A stretch of DNA of 48,605 nt, from contig JANYIW010000083.1 of NCBI GenBank assembly GCA_025358645.1, positions 1-48,605 on the forward strand, written 5' to 3'. Shown here piece by piece: positions 7,916-17,259 of the stretch. Origin of the DNA: Bacteroidales bacterium. Lineage in GTDB: Bacteria; Bacteroidota; Bacteroidia; Bacteroidales; VadinHA17. The notes below the pieces were generated by a model. That model made no database searches. It had not been told where the DNA came from and saw only the letters and a program-made list of their open reading frames with translations. The stretch's first letter is position 1; every line of letters begins with the position of its first letter. The position numbers and the translations under genes are program-made.

Positions 7916-9789
7916 TTACTAAGCAGGTAAGTTAATATTATCGTAATTCCAATAACAAATGACAGCAAATACCATCGCATTTTTCCGTTTTGAGTAGTAC
8001 TGAGCATCCGGTTGAATAAAAGAACCAGGCGGGATAATCCAATATTCCAAAGGTCAAAAAAATCGTCTTTATCGATAACAGAAAGCCAGACTATTGGTTT
8101 CACAAGCAGAGTATCATAAAGTTTGTCAAAGCCCCATCCTTTTTCAAAGAATTTGTTTATCCGGCTGTGGCTGTAAGGTGAAGACAGAGCCGGTTTTTTA
8201 TAGTAAATTAAATATGCGATATAGATTCCGGCCAGTACTATTATAGCTGAGAGTGCCTGAAACAGTAATTCCCTGCCTTCTCCGTTATTAACAACAATTA
8301 CTGGTAAAGTATTGTCAACAAGATTTGAGAAAAGATGAATATTACCAATTGATGAGGGCAGTTCTACAAATCCTCCTACAAGAGATAATACTGCAAGAAT
8401 GATTAAAGGAACTGTCATTAGTTTTCCCGGAAGAAAGGATGGTTGGGTTTTAGCTTCACCATAGAAGGTAACAAATATCATTCTGAATGAATAAAGTGCG
8501 GTTAACAATGCTCCGATAATCCCTGCCAGCCATAATATTATACTTCCGGTTTGCGATGAAAATGAATACCATAATATCTGGTCCTTGCTATAGAATCCAG
8601 CCGTTATAAGCGGTAGTGCAGAAAGTGAAGCAGAACCAATCAAAAAAGTATAAAATACAACCGGCATTTTCTTTCTCAGTCCGCCCATCTTAAAAATGTC
8701 ATGTTCTTCATCCAGAACTAATATCACGACACCTGCACCAAGAAAAAGCAGGGCTTTGAAAAAAGCATGTATCATAAAATGGAATACAGCGGCTGACCAT
8801 GCTCCTACACCAAGAGCAAGAAACATATAGCCTATCTGACTGATTGTGGAATAAGCAAGAATTCTTTTCAGGTCATGTTGCGCCAGAGCGCTGAACCCTG
8901 CAATCAGCAAAGTCAGTGCTCCTATAATCGCAATTGCAGACTGAACAACCGGAGCAAGACTGAATAACACATGAGTTCGGGCAATGAGGTAAACACCGGC
9001 GGTAACCATTGTTGCGGCGTGTATAAGAGCGCTTACCGGCGATGGACCGGCCATTGCATCAGGAAGCCAGGTTTGTAAAGGCAGCTGGGCCGACTTACCC
9101 AATGCTCCACCAAGCAATAATGCTGCTGTCAGTACTGCAATTGAAGATCCTGGAACCCACTTTGCAGATGCCTGTTGCATTAATTCGTTTATATTGACTG
9201 TGCCAAAATTCAGGAACAGGATGAAAATACCTATTATCATTGCCGTATCCCCGATTCGTGTAATGATAAATGCTTTCCTGGCTGCATAACCGTTTTGGGG
9301 TTCTTTATACCAGAAGCCTATCAACAGGTAACTGCATAGACCCACACCCTCCCATCCAAGGTACATAAGTAAAATATTGTCGGCAAGGACAAGTACGAGC
9401 ATTGAGCCAATAAAGAGATTCATATAGGCAAAGAACCTGGTGAAACCTTCATCTTTTGCCATGAATTCTATCGAGTACAGGTGTATCAGAAAGCCTACGA
9501 AAGTGATGACAAAGCAGAAAACCAACGACAGGGAGTCGAGGCTGAAAGATATATCAACCTTCAGATTACCGGCATTTATCCATTCCCATACATTAATTGA
9601 ATATGATTTGACTTCAGGCAATGATTTAAAAAAACTGATAGCCAGAATAAATGTTAGTACTGCAATGATGCCTATTGATCCGGCGCCGATAAAACCCGCA
9701 ATTTTCCGGCTCAGTTTATGGCCAAACAGTGCCAGTATGAGAAAGCTCAGAAAAGGGATTGCAGGTATGAGGGCAATAATAGTTGTCAT
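7912..9789 (-). CDS. nuoL: NADH-quinone oxidoreductase subunit L
   Basis: The 625-residue antiporter-like subunit sits at the distal end of the membrane arm and carries the long lateral helix at its C-terminus. Conserved stretches are MYLGWEGVGLCSYLLIGFWY and LQTWLPDAMAGPSPVSALIH, followed by AATMVTAGVYLIAR. Length and number of membrane segments (about 16) fit the family. It begins 12 nt after nuoK, and nuoM overlaps its end by four bases. Confidence 0.95.
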   Translation of the reverse strand: MTTIIALIPAIPFLSFLILALFGHKLSRKIAGFIGAGSIGIIAVLTFILAISFFKSLPEVKSYSINVWEWINAGNLKVDISFSLDSLSLVFCFVITFVGFLIHLYSIEFMAKDEGFTRFFAYMNLFIGSMLVLVLADNILLMYLGWEGVGLCSYLLIGFWYKEPQNGYAARKAFIITRIGDTAMIIGIFILFLNFGTVNINELMQQASAKWVPGSSIAVLTAALLLGGALGKSAQLPLQTWLPDAMAGPSPVSALIHAATMVTAGVYLIARTHVLFSLAPVVQSAIAIIGALTLLIAGFSALAQHDLKRILAYSTISQIGYMFLALGVGAWSAAVFHFMIHAFFKALLFLGAGVVILVLDEEHDIFKMGGLRKKMPVVFYTFLIGSASLSALPLITAGFYSKDQILWYSFSSQTGSIILWLAGIIGALLTALYSFRMIFVTFYGEAKTQPSFLPGKLMTVPLIILAVLSLVGGFVELPSSIGNIHLFSNLVDNTLPVIVVNNGEGRELLFQALSAIIVLAGIYIAYLIYYKKPALSSPYSHSRINKFFEKGWGFDKLYDTLLVKPIVWLSVIDKDDFFDLWNIGLSRLVLLFNRMLSTTQNGKMRWYLLSFVIGITIILTYLLSK

Positions 9790-9801
9790 TCGCCGGATAA
9801 A

Positions 9802-10116
9802 TTAATTTTGATCTTTTAAATTATTAACTGCGTCAGAATCAAGTGTCTTAAAATGATGGTAAACCTGAAGGATCAATGCTAACGCTATAGATACTTCAAC
9901 TGCGGTAACCGCAAGTATAAAAATGAACATGACCTGGCCATCGGGTTGTTTCCAATGAGTACCGGCAATAATAAATACCAGACCCGCGCTGTTAAACATA
10001 ATCTCGATGGACATTAACATAAAGATCATATTCCTGCGGACAAGCAAACCAATCAGTCCCAGAAAAAAGAGTATTCCTGCAAACAATATTTGTGTTTCTA
10101 AGGGTACTGTGAGCAT
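9802..10116 (-). CDS. nuoK: NADH-quinone oxidoreductase subunit K
   Basis: This 104-residue, three-helix membrane subunit of complex I has the conserved segments RRNMIFMLMSIEIMFNSAGL, with the membrane Glu, and VEVSIALALILQVY, with the second membrane Glu. These residues belong to the E-channel/central hydrophilic axis. It starts four bases after nuoJ. The C-terminus is slightly longer and more polar (HHFKTLDSDAVNNLKDQN) than in E. coli. Confidence 0.95.
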   Translation of the reverse strand: MLTVPLETQILFAGILFFLGLIGLLVRRNMIFMLMSIEIMFNSAGLVFIIAGTHWKQPDGQVMFIFILAVTAVEVSIALALILQVYHHFKTLDSDAVNNLKDQN

Positions 10117-10120
10117 AGTT

Positions 10121-10639
10121 CTATTTTATTTCAAGAAAACGATGTTTTACTTTTTTCTTCTGACTACCCAGGTGATACGCTCCTATCACGCCTGCCATCA
10201 GAAGTATAGCAGCAATTTCTACTCCAAGCAGATAGGTTGAAAAGAGTGAAATTCCAACCTGCTTTGGTAATATTGCCTCTTTATCTGATGGTATTGTCTG
10301 TCCACTTTTTAATGCGAAGATCAGGTTGACAAGCAGAACAGCAGCCAAAATTGAGGGAATAATCCACATGCGGGGTTTAAGCCATTTTTTTTCAGTTTCT
10401 CTTTCCAGACCTATATTCAGCATCATGGTTACAAAAATGAAGAGTACCATAATAGCGCCTGCATAAATTATTACCTCCAGAGCTGCAATGAACGGTGCAC
10501 TCAACAGATAAAAAATCACAGATACAGCTAAAAGAGATAAAATAAGATATAACAATGAATGGATTGCATTCCTTCCGGAAATGGCCATTACTGTTGAGAC
10601 AATTGCTACAACACCTGCTATATAGAAAAATACATTCAT
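10121..10639 (-). CDS. nuoJ: NADH-quinone oxidoreductase subunit J
   Basis: The 172-residue protein has five predicted membrane helices. The conserved stretch LEVIIYAGAIMVLFIFVTMM corresponds to the third helix with the pi-bulge known to take part in coupling quinone reduction to proton pumping. It lies between nuoI (16 nt gap) and nuoK (four-nt gap) in the usual complex I order. Confidence 0.94.
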   Translation of the reverse strand: MNVFFYIAGVVAIVSTVMAISGRNAIHSLLYLILSLLAVSVIFYLLSAPFIAALEVIIYAGAIMVLFIFVTMMLNIGLERETEKKWLKPRMWIIPSILAAVLLVNLIFALKSGQTIPSDKEAILPKQVGISLFSTYLLGVEIAAILLMAGVIGAYHLGSQKKKVKHRFLEIK

Positions 10640-10655
10640 TCTATCTGCATTTTAT

Positions 10656-11171
10656 TTAAGGTAAAAGTTCTTTCACATCTACAGGTTTCTCTTCATTATC
10701 CCCTTCACCTTTCCCTTTTACTCCCATATCAACACCCGCATTTTTGTAGAAGTCATATCCTGGATATTTCCCTTCACCGCTAATGAGTAAATGTTCCTTT
10801 TCATAAACCATATTCTGTCTGTCATACTCAGCCATTTCAAAGTCAGGTATAAGTTGAATGGCATAAGTAGGACATGCCTCTTCACAAAAACCGCAGAAAA
10901 TACATCTTGAAAAGTTGATCCTGAAGAATTCGGGGTATCGCCTGCCATCTTTATCTTCTGTCGCCTGAAGTGATATACAATCCACCGGGCATGCAGCAGC
11001 ACAGAGATAACATGCAACACATCTTTCTTTTTTCTCTGCATCGCGTGTGAGGACAATTCTTCCACGGTAACGGGGCGCAAGATATGGTTTGACTTCAGGA
11101 TATTCCACAGTTTCTGTTTTGTGAAAAACATGAAGAAAAATAAGCCACATGCTGCGAAGGATGCTTATCAT
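10656..11171 (-). CDS. nuoI: NADH-quinone oxidoreductase subunit I (two 4Fe-4S clusters)
   Basis: The 171-residue peripheral-arm subunit carries clusters N6a and N6b, which pass electrons towards N2 in NuoB. Two ferredoxin motifs are complete: [12 protein letters not shown] and [12 protein letters not shown]. An N-terminal amphipathic stretch ([15 protein letters not shown]) probably lies against the membrane. A charged tail after residue 135 is variable. The gene is separated from nuoH, its usual direct neighbour, by the inserted DUF559 unit. Confidence 0.95.
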   Translation of the reverse strand: MISILRSMWLIFLHVFHKTETVEYPEVKPYLAPRYRGRIVLTRDAEKKERCVACYLCAAACPVDCISLQATEDKDGRRYPEFFRINFSRCIFCGFCEEACPTYAIQLIPDFEMAEYDRQNMVYEKEHLLISGEGKYPGYDFYKNAGVDMGVKGKGEGDNEEKPVDVKELLP

Positions 11172-11243
11172 AAATAGAGTTATATATTATTAATATTGTG
11201 TTTGTTATATAATATCATATCCTTAATTTTACTTATGTTAATT

Positions 11244-11684
11244 TTACAAGATTTGGAGAATCTTTTTTATTGAATTACCCCCTTTCTTATTTCCCCCAAG
11301 GGGGAAAGGATCGACAACTCCTTGAATTTTTTCTAAAACCCATCCTATTCTATTTTCAATATCAGTATTTCTGAACCTAATTATTGTTAGTCCGCTTGAC
11401 TCAAGATATTTTGTTCTTTCAAGGTCATATTCATGTTTACTTAAATGTATCAGTCCATCGACTTCAATTACAAGATAAGCTTCAAAGCAAAAAAAATCCA
11501 AAATATATATTCCGTAGGGATGCTGTCTCCTGAAATACAACCCATTCACTTTTCTATTTCTTATTTTCGACCACAAAATTTTCTCTGCTTCAGTCATTTT
11601 TTTCCTTAACTTCTTAGCTTTATCCTTTATAGCTAAATTTGCATCTAAACTTTGTTTTGCTCTATTGACTCTTATTTGAACCAT
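11244..11684 (-). CDS. DUF559 (Vsr-like PD-(D/E)xK nuclease fold) protein inserted in the nuo operon
   Basis: The 146-residue protein has the DUF559 pattern: AKKLRKKMTEAEKILWSKIR, then FRRQHPYGIYILDFFCFEAY, then LVIEVDGLIHLSKHEYDLER and RFRNTDIENRIGWVLEKI. The D...ExD residues match the Vsr/very-short-patch-repair nuclease fold, suggesting DNA cleavage; the biological role of the family is not established. The last 20 or so residues (GVVDPFPLGGNKKGGN) are encoded by a palindromic repeat also seen in the NuoM tail. The gene sits in the same orientation as the nuo genes and is probably co-transcribed. It has no place in complex I and is best read as cargo of the flanking inverted repeats. Confidence 0.85.
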   Translation of the reverse strand: MVQIRVNRAKQSLDANLAIKDKAKKLRKKMTEAEKILWSKIRNRKVNGLYFRRQHPYGIYILDFFCFEAYLVIEVDGLIHLSKHEYDLERTKYLESSGLTIIRFRNTDIENRIGWVLEKIQGVVDPFPLGGNKKGGNSIKKILQIL

Positions 11685-11776
11685 TATTTTTCACTTGATC
11701 ATTTAATTTCATTTACATTACTCTTGCCTATAACGGAACCATCATTTCCCCCTTGGGGGAAACAGGAAAGGGGGTA
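11276..11776. mobile_element. Candidate 501-bp mobile unit: DUF559 gene between 32-bp inverted repeats
   Basis: The left end (11276-11307) and the right end (11745-11776) are inverted copies of each other with 30 of 32 positions matching by my count. Each consists of a TACCCCCTTTC arm, a three-base spacer and the palindrome TTTCCCCC(AA/TT)GGGGGAAA. The DUF559 gene lies between them and its 3' end runs through the left repeat. The 9-mer TATTGAATT occurs at 11268-11276 and at 11788-11796, a possible but offset target duplication. Insertion lies exactly between nuoH and nuoI without breaking either. No transposase is encoded, so movement would need factors in trans. Confidence 0.6.
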
Positions 11777-11805
11777 CTCCTTGATGATATTGAATTTATC
11801 TTTTC

Positions 11806-12750
11806 TCATTTCATAAATATCAGGATAGCTCCGGTCACCAGAAGATTAAGTAATGCAAGGGGAAGTAAAACCTTCCATCCAAGCTCCATCAACTGATCAT
11901 ATCTTGGCCGGGGTAATGAAGCCCTGAGCAGGATAAATACACCAATAAAAAAGAAAGTCTTAAATAAAAACCAGAAAACCGGAGGTAGAAATGAAGGTCC
12001 GAGCCAGCCACCAAAAAATAATGTGGCTATTAGGGCAGAAATAAGTGTAACACCCAGGTATTCACCGACAAAAAACATCCCGAACTTCATACCGGAATAT
12101 TCCGAGTGATAGCCGGCAATAAGCTCGCCCTCAGCTTCCGGGATATCAAAGGGAAGTCTGTGAGTCTCCGCGATACCCGCGATAAAGAAAACAATAAAGC
12201 CAATAAACTGAGGAATGAAGAACCACCCGCCCTTCTGCGCTTCCACTATTTTACAGAAACTAAAGCTGTCAGCCATCATCACTACCCCCATAAGGGAAAG
12301 CCCCATGAATACTTCGTAGGTAAGCATCTGTGCCGATGCTCTCATCGCCCCAATTAAAGAGTACTTATTATTTGATGCCCAGCCGCCCAGTACAATGCTG
12401 TAAACACCAAGTGATGAATTTCCAAGGAAAAACAATATTCCAATATTTGAGTCATACACATAGAAATTCGGGCCAAAAGGGATAACTGCAAATGTAAGCA
12501 GGATGGTTACCATAAGAATTCCCGGAGCAAGAACAAAAACCGGCCTGTCTGAAAATGGAGGTACCCAATCCTCCTTAAAGAATAATTTAATAGTATCGGC
12601 AACAACCTGTCCAAGGCCGAAAGGGCCAACACGATTTGGACCCAGTCTGTCCTGCCATACTGAAAGAAGCCTGCGCTCAACCCATATCAATCCGGCTGCT
12701 ATAGTCAACGCTATCAAAAGTACTCCTGCTATTATAAAGACGTATTTCAT
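11806..12750 (-). CDS. nuoH: NADH-quinone oxidoreductase subunit H
   Basis: The 314-residue membrane subunit contacts the peripheral arm and forms part of the quinone site. Conserved segments are [20 protein letters not shown] and [20 protein letters not shown], with the acidic residues of the quinone/E-channel. I place the start at 12750 (MKYVFIIAG), 10 nt after the nuoG stop, rather than the ORF-track start at 12849. The upstream extension would overlap nuoG by 89 nt and adds a sequence not found in the family. The 3' end is followed by the DUF559 unit. Confidence 0.95.
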   Translation of the reverse strand: MKYVFIIAGVLLIALTIAAGLIWVERRLLSVWQDRLGPNRVGPFGLGQVVADTIKLFFKEDWVPPFSDRPVFVLAPGILMVTILLTFAVIPFGPNFYVYDSNIGILFFLGNSSLGVYSIVLGGWASNNKYSLIGAMRASAQMLTYEVFMGLSLMGVVMMADSFSFCKIVEAQKGGWFFIPQFIGFIVFFIAGIAETHRLPFDIPEAEGELIAGYHSEYSGMKFGMFFVGEYLGVTLISALIATLFFGGWLGPSFLPPVFWFLFKTFFFIGVFILLRASLPRPRYDQLMELGWKVLLPLALLNLLVTGAILIFMK

Positions 12751-12760
12751 GAACAGTAAG

Positions 12761-15472
12761 TTAGAGTTTATGAAATTTCCCACGACCCGGAATATCAATA
12801 AATGGCATTCCCGGTAAATATACAGACAAACCGGCCAAGCCCTGTACAATACTTTTCCCGATTTTAACTTTTACTTTTAATTTAATTTTTAAAATCTCAA
12901 CTTGAACATAGTCACCATCTTTTACAGTAATGATGTCCGCATCTTTCTGATTCATCAAAACAAACGGTTCATGAATTCTTTGTAAGATGGAAGGACTAAC
13001 GGAACTAAGCTCATCGCTTCCAAAAATCTGATATACAGGAACAATTAGCCATTCATCTTTTTGAACCACTGTGATCTGAGCCTTATGTTTGAAATATATA
13101 TGATTACCTTCTATTGATGATTCGAAAAGTCTGACTCCCGGGTCGCCACCTTTCATAGAACCACCAGGTTCATCAAGATAATTATACATAGCCTGTACGG
13201 AATTCCATCCTGGCATCCAGTAAAAGGGTACAAGTGATGATGGTGGATTTTCTGGTTGTCCCTCCATGCTGAAGGCTAACGGGGAATCATTATCCTGTGA
13301 AACCTTTGTTTCACTAACTGCAAAATTTGCATTCATTGCAGTCCTGCCACTGTAACGGATTGTCTGTCGTGGTATTTTTGCGTTCAGCATCCGGAAATCT
13401 TCACCAGGCATATATTTCCTAAGCTTCGAAAAGAGAGGCAGGTCATTAGCCAGAGAATCGGCAATATCGTCAAACCGGTTCCATAAAACTTTATGATTTG
13501 TATCCCTTACTTTAATGAATTCCCCTATCCACTGCCAACTTTCCTTTATCTGATTCTTATTATCGATTGCTTTATAATAGCGCTGTGCCCGACCCTCATT
13601 ATTTACAATTGTACCTTCCGATTCGGAAAATGTTGCAACTGGTAATAAAATATCTGCATTTTGTGTAGTTCTGTTACTAAGTTGGTCGAGAACAATTATC
13701 TGTCTGCTTTTCTTAAACAGTTCATTGACTGAGTCTTCATCAGCTCTTCTGAATAAATCATTTTCAAGGACGACAAGAGTATCAATCTCTTTATTTTCAG
13801 CAATTAAGACTGCATCTTCAAATGATTTACCAGGAAGTAGTGACAGCCCCATACTATTGCATTCCGGCAGAACCATACTAAGCATAACAGTTGAACCATT
13901 AGACAGAAGTGCCATGGTTATATTCAGAACTGCATGTAAGATCGCTTCATCTCCGCAACTTATCCCCGATATTATCAAAGGATTTTTTGCATTTCTCAAT
14001 GAAAGTGCAATCTTACCGGCCAAATCCTGCAGATCTTTTTTCTTAGAATCTGAGTCCGGAGCCCTATCGTCAAGTTTTTGAGCAATACTATAACCTAAAT
14101 TTGCGATATCCTGTGGAGCAGCCCTGAATGCGTTCTCCGCAATTACATCCAGAGAATCAATAAACGGGGTAGCTATAAACACCGGACTTCTGGCATCCTG
14201 CGCCAGTAATCTTAAAGGTGCATCGTTCCATACTGGAATGCCCTTTTTCTTTGCTTCTTCATCAGGTACATTTCGCACAGCCTGTCGCAAAGCAAGTGCG
14301 ATCATAGGGGCCGTGTTAGTCAGATCTTCACCCAAAACTAAAATTGCATCAGCTTTCTCAATCTGTTTTAATGAAGGAGTGCGCACGCCTTTATTTTGGA
14401 AGAACTCTGAAATTGTTTTTGTTAACAGGAACTCTTTTTTTGAAATGCCGTGATAAAAGTTCTCTCTGCCCACAAGAGAGATTAATGCAAAATTAGACTC
14501 AAGGGATGCTCTGGGAGAACCTATTCCAATAATATTGTTATTCTTTGAAAGTGACTGATCCAAAATTGCGAAAAGCCGTTCGTTATCAACCGGTTCTGCA
14601 ATACCATCCTTTTCAGATCGGATAAGTGCAGTTTTAATCCGTTTTTCATCATTAATAAATTCATATCCAAACCGGCCTCTGTCGCATATAAAATATCCGT
14701 TAACAGCTCCATTGTACCTGCTCATTATCCGCCTCAGGGAACCATATCGTTCACTTATTATTGTATTGCATCCGACGCTGCAATGTACGCAGACTGAAGG
14801 AGCATTCGACAAATCCCATTTGCGGGTGAAATGTTTCTTCAGTGTTTTATCTGTGAAGACACCAGTCGGGCATACTTCTATAAGATTTCCACTGAATTCA
14901 TTTTCCAATGGGCCATCCTCATGCCTTCCAAAATATACCTGATTTCTGGAAGCAAAAACATTAAGATCTGTTCCTCCTGCATAATCCCTGTAAAACCGTA
15001 CACACCTGTAGCATTGAATGCAACGGTTCATCTCATGATTGATGAATGGGCCTAACTCCTGATTATTATAAGTCCTTTTTGGAAAATCATAACGCCTGTA
15101 ATTGTGGCCGGTCATCACTGTCATATCCTGCAGATGGCATTCGCCACCCTCATCACACACAGGACAATCATGAGGGTGATTGGTCATAAGGCTTTCGATT
15201 ACAGAAGCCCTGAATGCTTTTGCTTCAGGGTCATTAACTGAAACAATCAACCCTTTTGTTACAGGCTCCATGCAGGACATCACAATACGGCCTTTTGTAT
15301 CATCTTTATCTCTGAATTTCTTTACAGCACATAGCCTGCAGGCACCCACTGAACCCAGGGCAGGATGAAAACAGAAATGAGGGATGTCTATCCCAAACGA
15401 AAGACAGGTCTCGAGAAGATTCTTCTCAGGTTTTGCTTCATACAATTTCCCGTCTATCGTGATCTTTACCAT
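12761..15472 (-). CDS. nuoG: NADH-quinone oxidoreductase subunit G (N7-cluster type)
   Basis: The 903-residue subunit carries an N-terminal 2Fe-2S ferredoxin domain ([20 protein letters not shown]), a His/Cys cluster motif ([18 protein letters not shown]), a 4Fe-4S site ([10 protein letters not shown] ... IEVCPTG) and then a molybdopterin-oxidoreductase-like domain. CVHCSVGC followed 27 residues later by Cys gives C-x2-C-x3-C-x27-C, the N7 ligand set seen in only some bacterial complex I. Start 15472 is preferred over 15490 because GGAGG, formed by the last nuoF codons, sits seven bases upstream of that ATG. Only two bases separate it from the nuoF stop. Confidence 0.95.
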   Translation of the reverse strand: MVKITIDGKLYEAKPEKNLLETCLSFGIDIPHFCFHPALGSVGACRLCAVKKFRDKDDTKGRIVMSCMEPVTKGLIVSVNDPEAKAFRASVIESLMTNHPHDCPVCDEGGECHLQDMTVMTGHNYRRYDFPKRTYNNQELGPFINHEMNRCIQCYRCVRFYRDYAGGTDLNVFASRNQVYFGRHEDGPLENEFSGNLIEVCPTGVFTDKTLKKHFTRKWDLSNAPSVCVHCSVGCNTIISERYGSLRRIMSRYNGAVNGYFICDRGRFGYEFINDEKRIKTALIRSEKDGIAEPVDNERLFAILDQSLSKNNNIIGIGSPRASLESNFALISLVGRENFYHGISKKEFLLTKTISEFFQNKGVRTPSLKQIEKADAILVLGEDLTNTAPMIALALRQAVRNVPDEEAKKKGIPVWNDAPLRLLAQDARSPVFIATPFIDSLDVIAENAFRAAPQDIANLGYSIAQKLDDRAPDSDSKKKDLQDLAGKIALSLRNAKNPLIISGISCGDEAILHAVLNITMALLSNGSTVMLSMVLPECNSMGLSLLPGKSFEDAVLIAENKEIDTLVVLENDLFRRADEDSVNELFKKSRQIIVLDQLSNRTTQNADILLPVATFSESEGTIVNNEGRAQRYYKAIDNKNQIKESWQWIGEFIKVRDTNHKVLWNRFDDIADSLANDLPLFSKLRKYMPGEDFRMLNAKIPRQTIRYSGRTAMNANFAVSETKVSQDNDSPLAFSMEGQPENPPSSLVPFYWMPGWNSVQAMYNYLDEPGGSMKGGDPGVRLFESSIEGNHIYFKHKAQITVVQKDEWLIVPVYQIFGSDELSSVSPSILQRIHEPFVLMNQKDADIITVKDGDYVQVEILKIKLKVKVKIGKSIVQGLAGLSVYLPGMPFIDIPGRGKFHKL

Positions 15473-15486
15473 GCTTACCTCCAGGG
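15473..15486 (-). promoter_or_regulatory. Shine-Dalgarno sequence deciding the nuoG start
   Basis: On the minus strand the last codons of nuoF read TGGAGGTAAGC directly before ATG. GGAGG is a strong ribosome binding site with suitable spacing, unusual in this AT-rich Bacteroidota sequence, and it favours initiation at 15472 over the ORF-track start. Confidence 0.6.
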
Positions 15487-16749
15487 ACATTTTTTATCTG
15501 TAATATGCTTTATAAAATCATCATGAAAATATTTCAGCCCACTCTGCAATGGTTCAGCGGCACCGGGTGCGTGAGCACAAAAGGTATTGCCCGGACCCAT
15601 ATATTCAGCATTAAAATTCAAAAGATCAATGTATTCCATTTTACCGCTACCCTCCTCGATTGATGCAAGCATCTTTTCAACCCATGGGAGTCCTTCACGG
15701 CACGGTGTGCACCAACCACAACTTTCAAGTGCAAAGAATCTTTCAACATTATGAATAAATGCCACGGGGCATGTTTTATCATCCAGGATAATCATTGTAC
15801 CTGTTCCAAGTCTGCTACCTGCTGCAGCTACAGTTGAAAAATCCATTTTCACATCGAGATGTTCTTCAATAAGAAAGTCTGTTGAGACTCCGCCTGGCAA
15901 TGCACCTCTGAACCTGTGTCCGGCAATCATTCCTCCGGCATGATCCTCCAGAAGCTCCCGCATAGTTGTTCCCAGCGGCAGTTCCCATATTCCGGGCTTT
16001 TTCACTCTACCGCTTGCTCCATAGAGTTTGGTACCTCCCGTACCTGTCAGGCTTAATCCTTTAAACCAATCGGCGCCATTCTCGACTATATGCGAAATCC
16101 ATGAAAGAGTTTCAACATTATTCACAACAGTTGGTTTCCCAAATAGACCACTGATTGCAGGGTAGGGCGGTTTGGTACGCGGTACAGCCCTTTTACCCTC
16201 AAGTGAATTAAGTAAAGCTGTCTCTTCTCCGCAGATATACCTGCCTGCACTTGAATGTACATATAGGTCGAGGTTAAAACCCGATCCAAGGATATTTTTA
16301 CCCAGGTAACCGGCTTTATAAGCTTCATCTATAGCTTTACGAAGACCTGCCTCAGCTTTTTTATAAGCCCAACGAAGAAATATATATGCTTTTGAAGCCT
16401 GAATGGCATAGGCTGAAATAATCATTCCTTCAATGAGCTGATGTGGGTTGCCTTCAAGCAGATATCTGTCTTTAAAGGTACCTGGTTCCATCTCATCTGC
16501 ATTACATATCAGGTATTTTTGTTTGGAACTGTCTCCATCCATCGGGATAAGGCTCCATTTAACACCTGTTGGAAATCCAGCGCCACCCCGACCGAGTAAA
16601 TTTGACGCCTTGACAAGGTTTGTTACTTCGGCGGGTGACATGTTTTTCAGAACTTTCCGGAGATTACTATAGCCGCTATCCCGACTGTAATCTTCCAGAT
16701 TATAATCAGCAGAGTCTGGTCTAATATTTTTCGTTAATGGTTTTTCCAT
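15475..16749 (-). CDS. nuoF: NADH-quinone oxidoreductase subunit F (NADH- and FMN-binding)
   Basis: The 424-residue catalytic subunit oxidises NADH through FMN and holds cluster N3. LLGRGGAGFPTGVKWSLIP is the NADH site, ICNADEMEPGTFKDRYLLEG and AGRYICGEETALLNSLEGKR are the FMN-binding and Rossmann-like stretches. ESCGWCTPCREG plus a later Cys in NTFCAHAPGA supply the 4Fe-4S ligands. Many Bacteroides-type nuo operons lack nuoEFG, so its presence shows an NADH-dehydrogenase form of complex I. It begins six nt after nuoE. Confidence 0.95.
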   Translation of the reverse strand: MEKPLTKNIRPDSADYNLEDYSRDSGYSNLRKVLKNMSPAEVTNLVKASNLLGRGGAGFPTGVKWSLIPMDGDSSKQKYLICNADEMEPGTFKDRYLLEGNPHQLIEGMIISAYAIQASKAYIFLRWAYKKAEAGLRKAIDEAYKAGYLGKNILGSGFNLDLYVHSSAGRYICGEETALLNSLEGKRAVPRTKPPYPAISGLFGKPTVVNNVETLSWISHIVENGADWFKGLSLTGTGGTKLYGASGRVKKPGIWELPLGTTMRELLEDHAGGMIAGHRFRGALPGGVSTDFLIEEHLDVKMDFSTVAAAGSRLGTGTMIILDDKTCPVAFIHNVERFFALESCGWCTPCREGLPWVEKMLASIEEGSGKMEYIDLLNFNAEYMGPGNTFCAHAPGAAEPLQSGLKYFHDDFIKHITDKKCPWR

Positions 16750-16755
16750 CTCTGA

Positions 16756-17220
16756 TTATTTGTAACGCTTCAGTAATTCATCAATCTTTTCTGCTGTTAT
16801 TTTGTTAAAGTGATCATTGTTGATCATAAGTGCAGGTGCATTATCGCAATCACCAAGGCATGAGTTAGGGAGAAGCGTGAACCGTCCGTCAGATGTTGTA
16901 CCACCGAACCTGATACCAAGTTTCTTTGAGATGTGCTCATACAGTGATTCATAACCCATTATCATACAACTTACACTGTCGCAGATAAGTATTACATTCC
17001 TGCCGACAGGTTTACGATAGATCCTGCTGTAAAAAGTCGCAACACCATCGACCTCTTCATTCGAAATACTCAATAGCTGTGCAATATCCTTTACAGACTC
17101 GTCAGATACCCAGCCACGATGATGCTGAACAATTTTTAAAGCATCTATACATGCCACTGCAGGGTATGGATATTGTTTAATCTCTTCCTGTATCTCCTTT
17201 ATTTCCTCTTCACTCAGCAT
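16756..17220 (-). CDS. nuoE: NADH-quinone oxidoreductase subunit E (2Fe-2S thioredoxin-like)
   Basis: The 154-residue subunit has a helical N-terminus (HHRGWVSDESVKDIAQLL) and a thioredoxin-like C-terminal domain. The N1a 2Fe-2S ligands are complete: CDSVSC (C-x4-C) and CLGDC (C-x3-C). It pairs with NuoF in the NADH-oxidising module. It lies 39 nt after nuoCD and six nt before nuoF. Confidence 0.95.
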   Translation of the reverse strand: MLSEEEIKEIQEEIKQYPYPAVACIDALKIVQHHRGWVSDESVKDIAQLLSISNEEVDGVATFYSRIYRKPVGRNVILICDSVSCMIMGYESLYEHISKKLGIRFGGTTSDGRFTLLPNSCLGDCDNAPALMINNDHFNKITAEKIDELLKRYK

Positions 17221-17259
17221 TCCTGTAATTTTCTATATTTCGCGTATATTTTAAGATAT

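Noticed and set aside
12751-12849. Longer NuoH start given in the ORF track
   Set aside because: It overlaps nuoG by 89 nt and adds residues not seen in NuoH; the ATG at 12750 gives the usual N-terminus.
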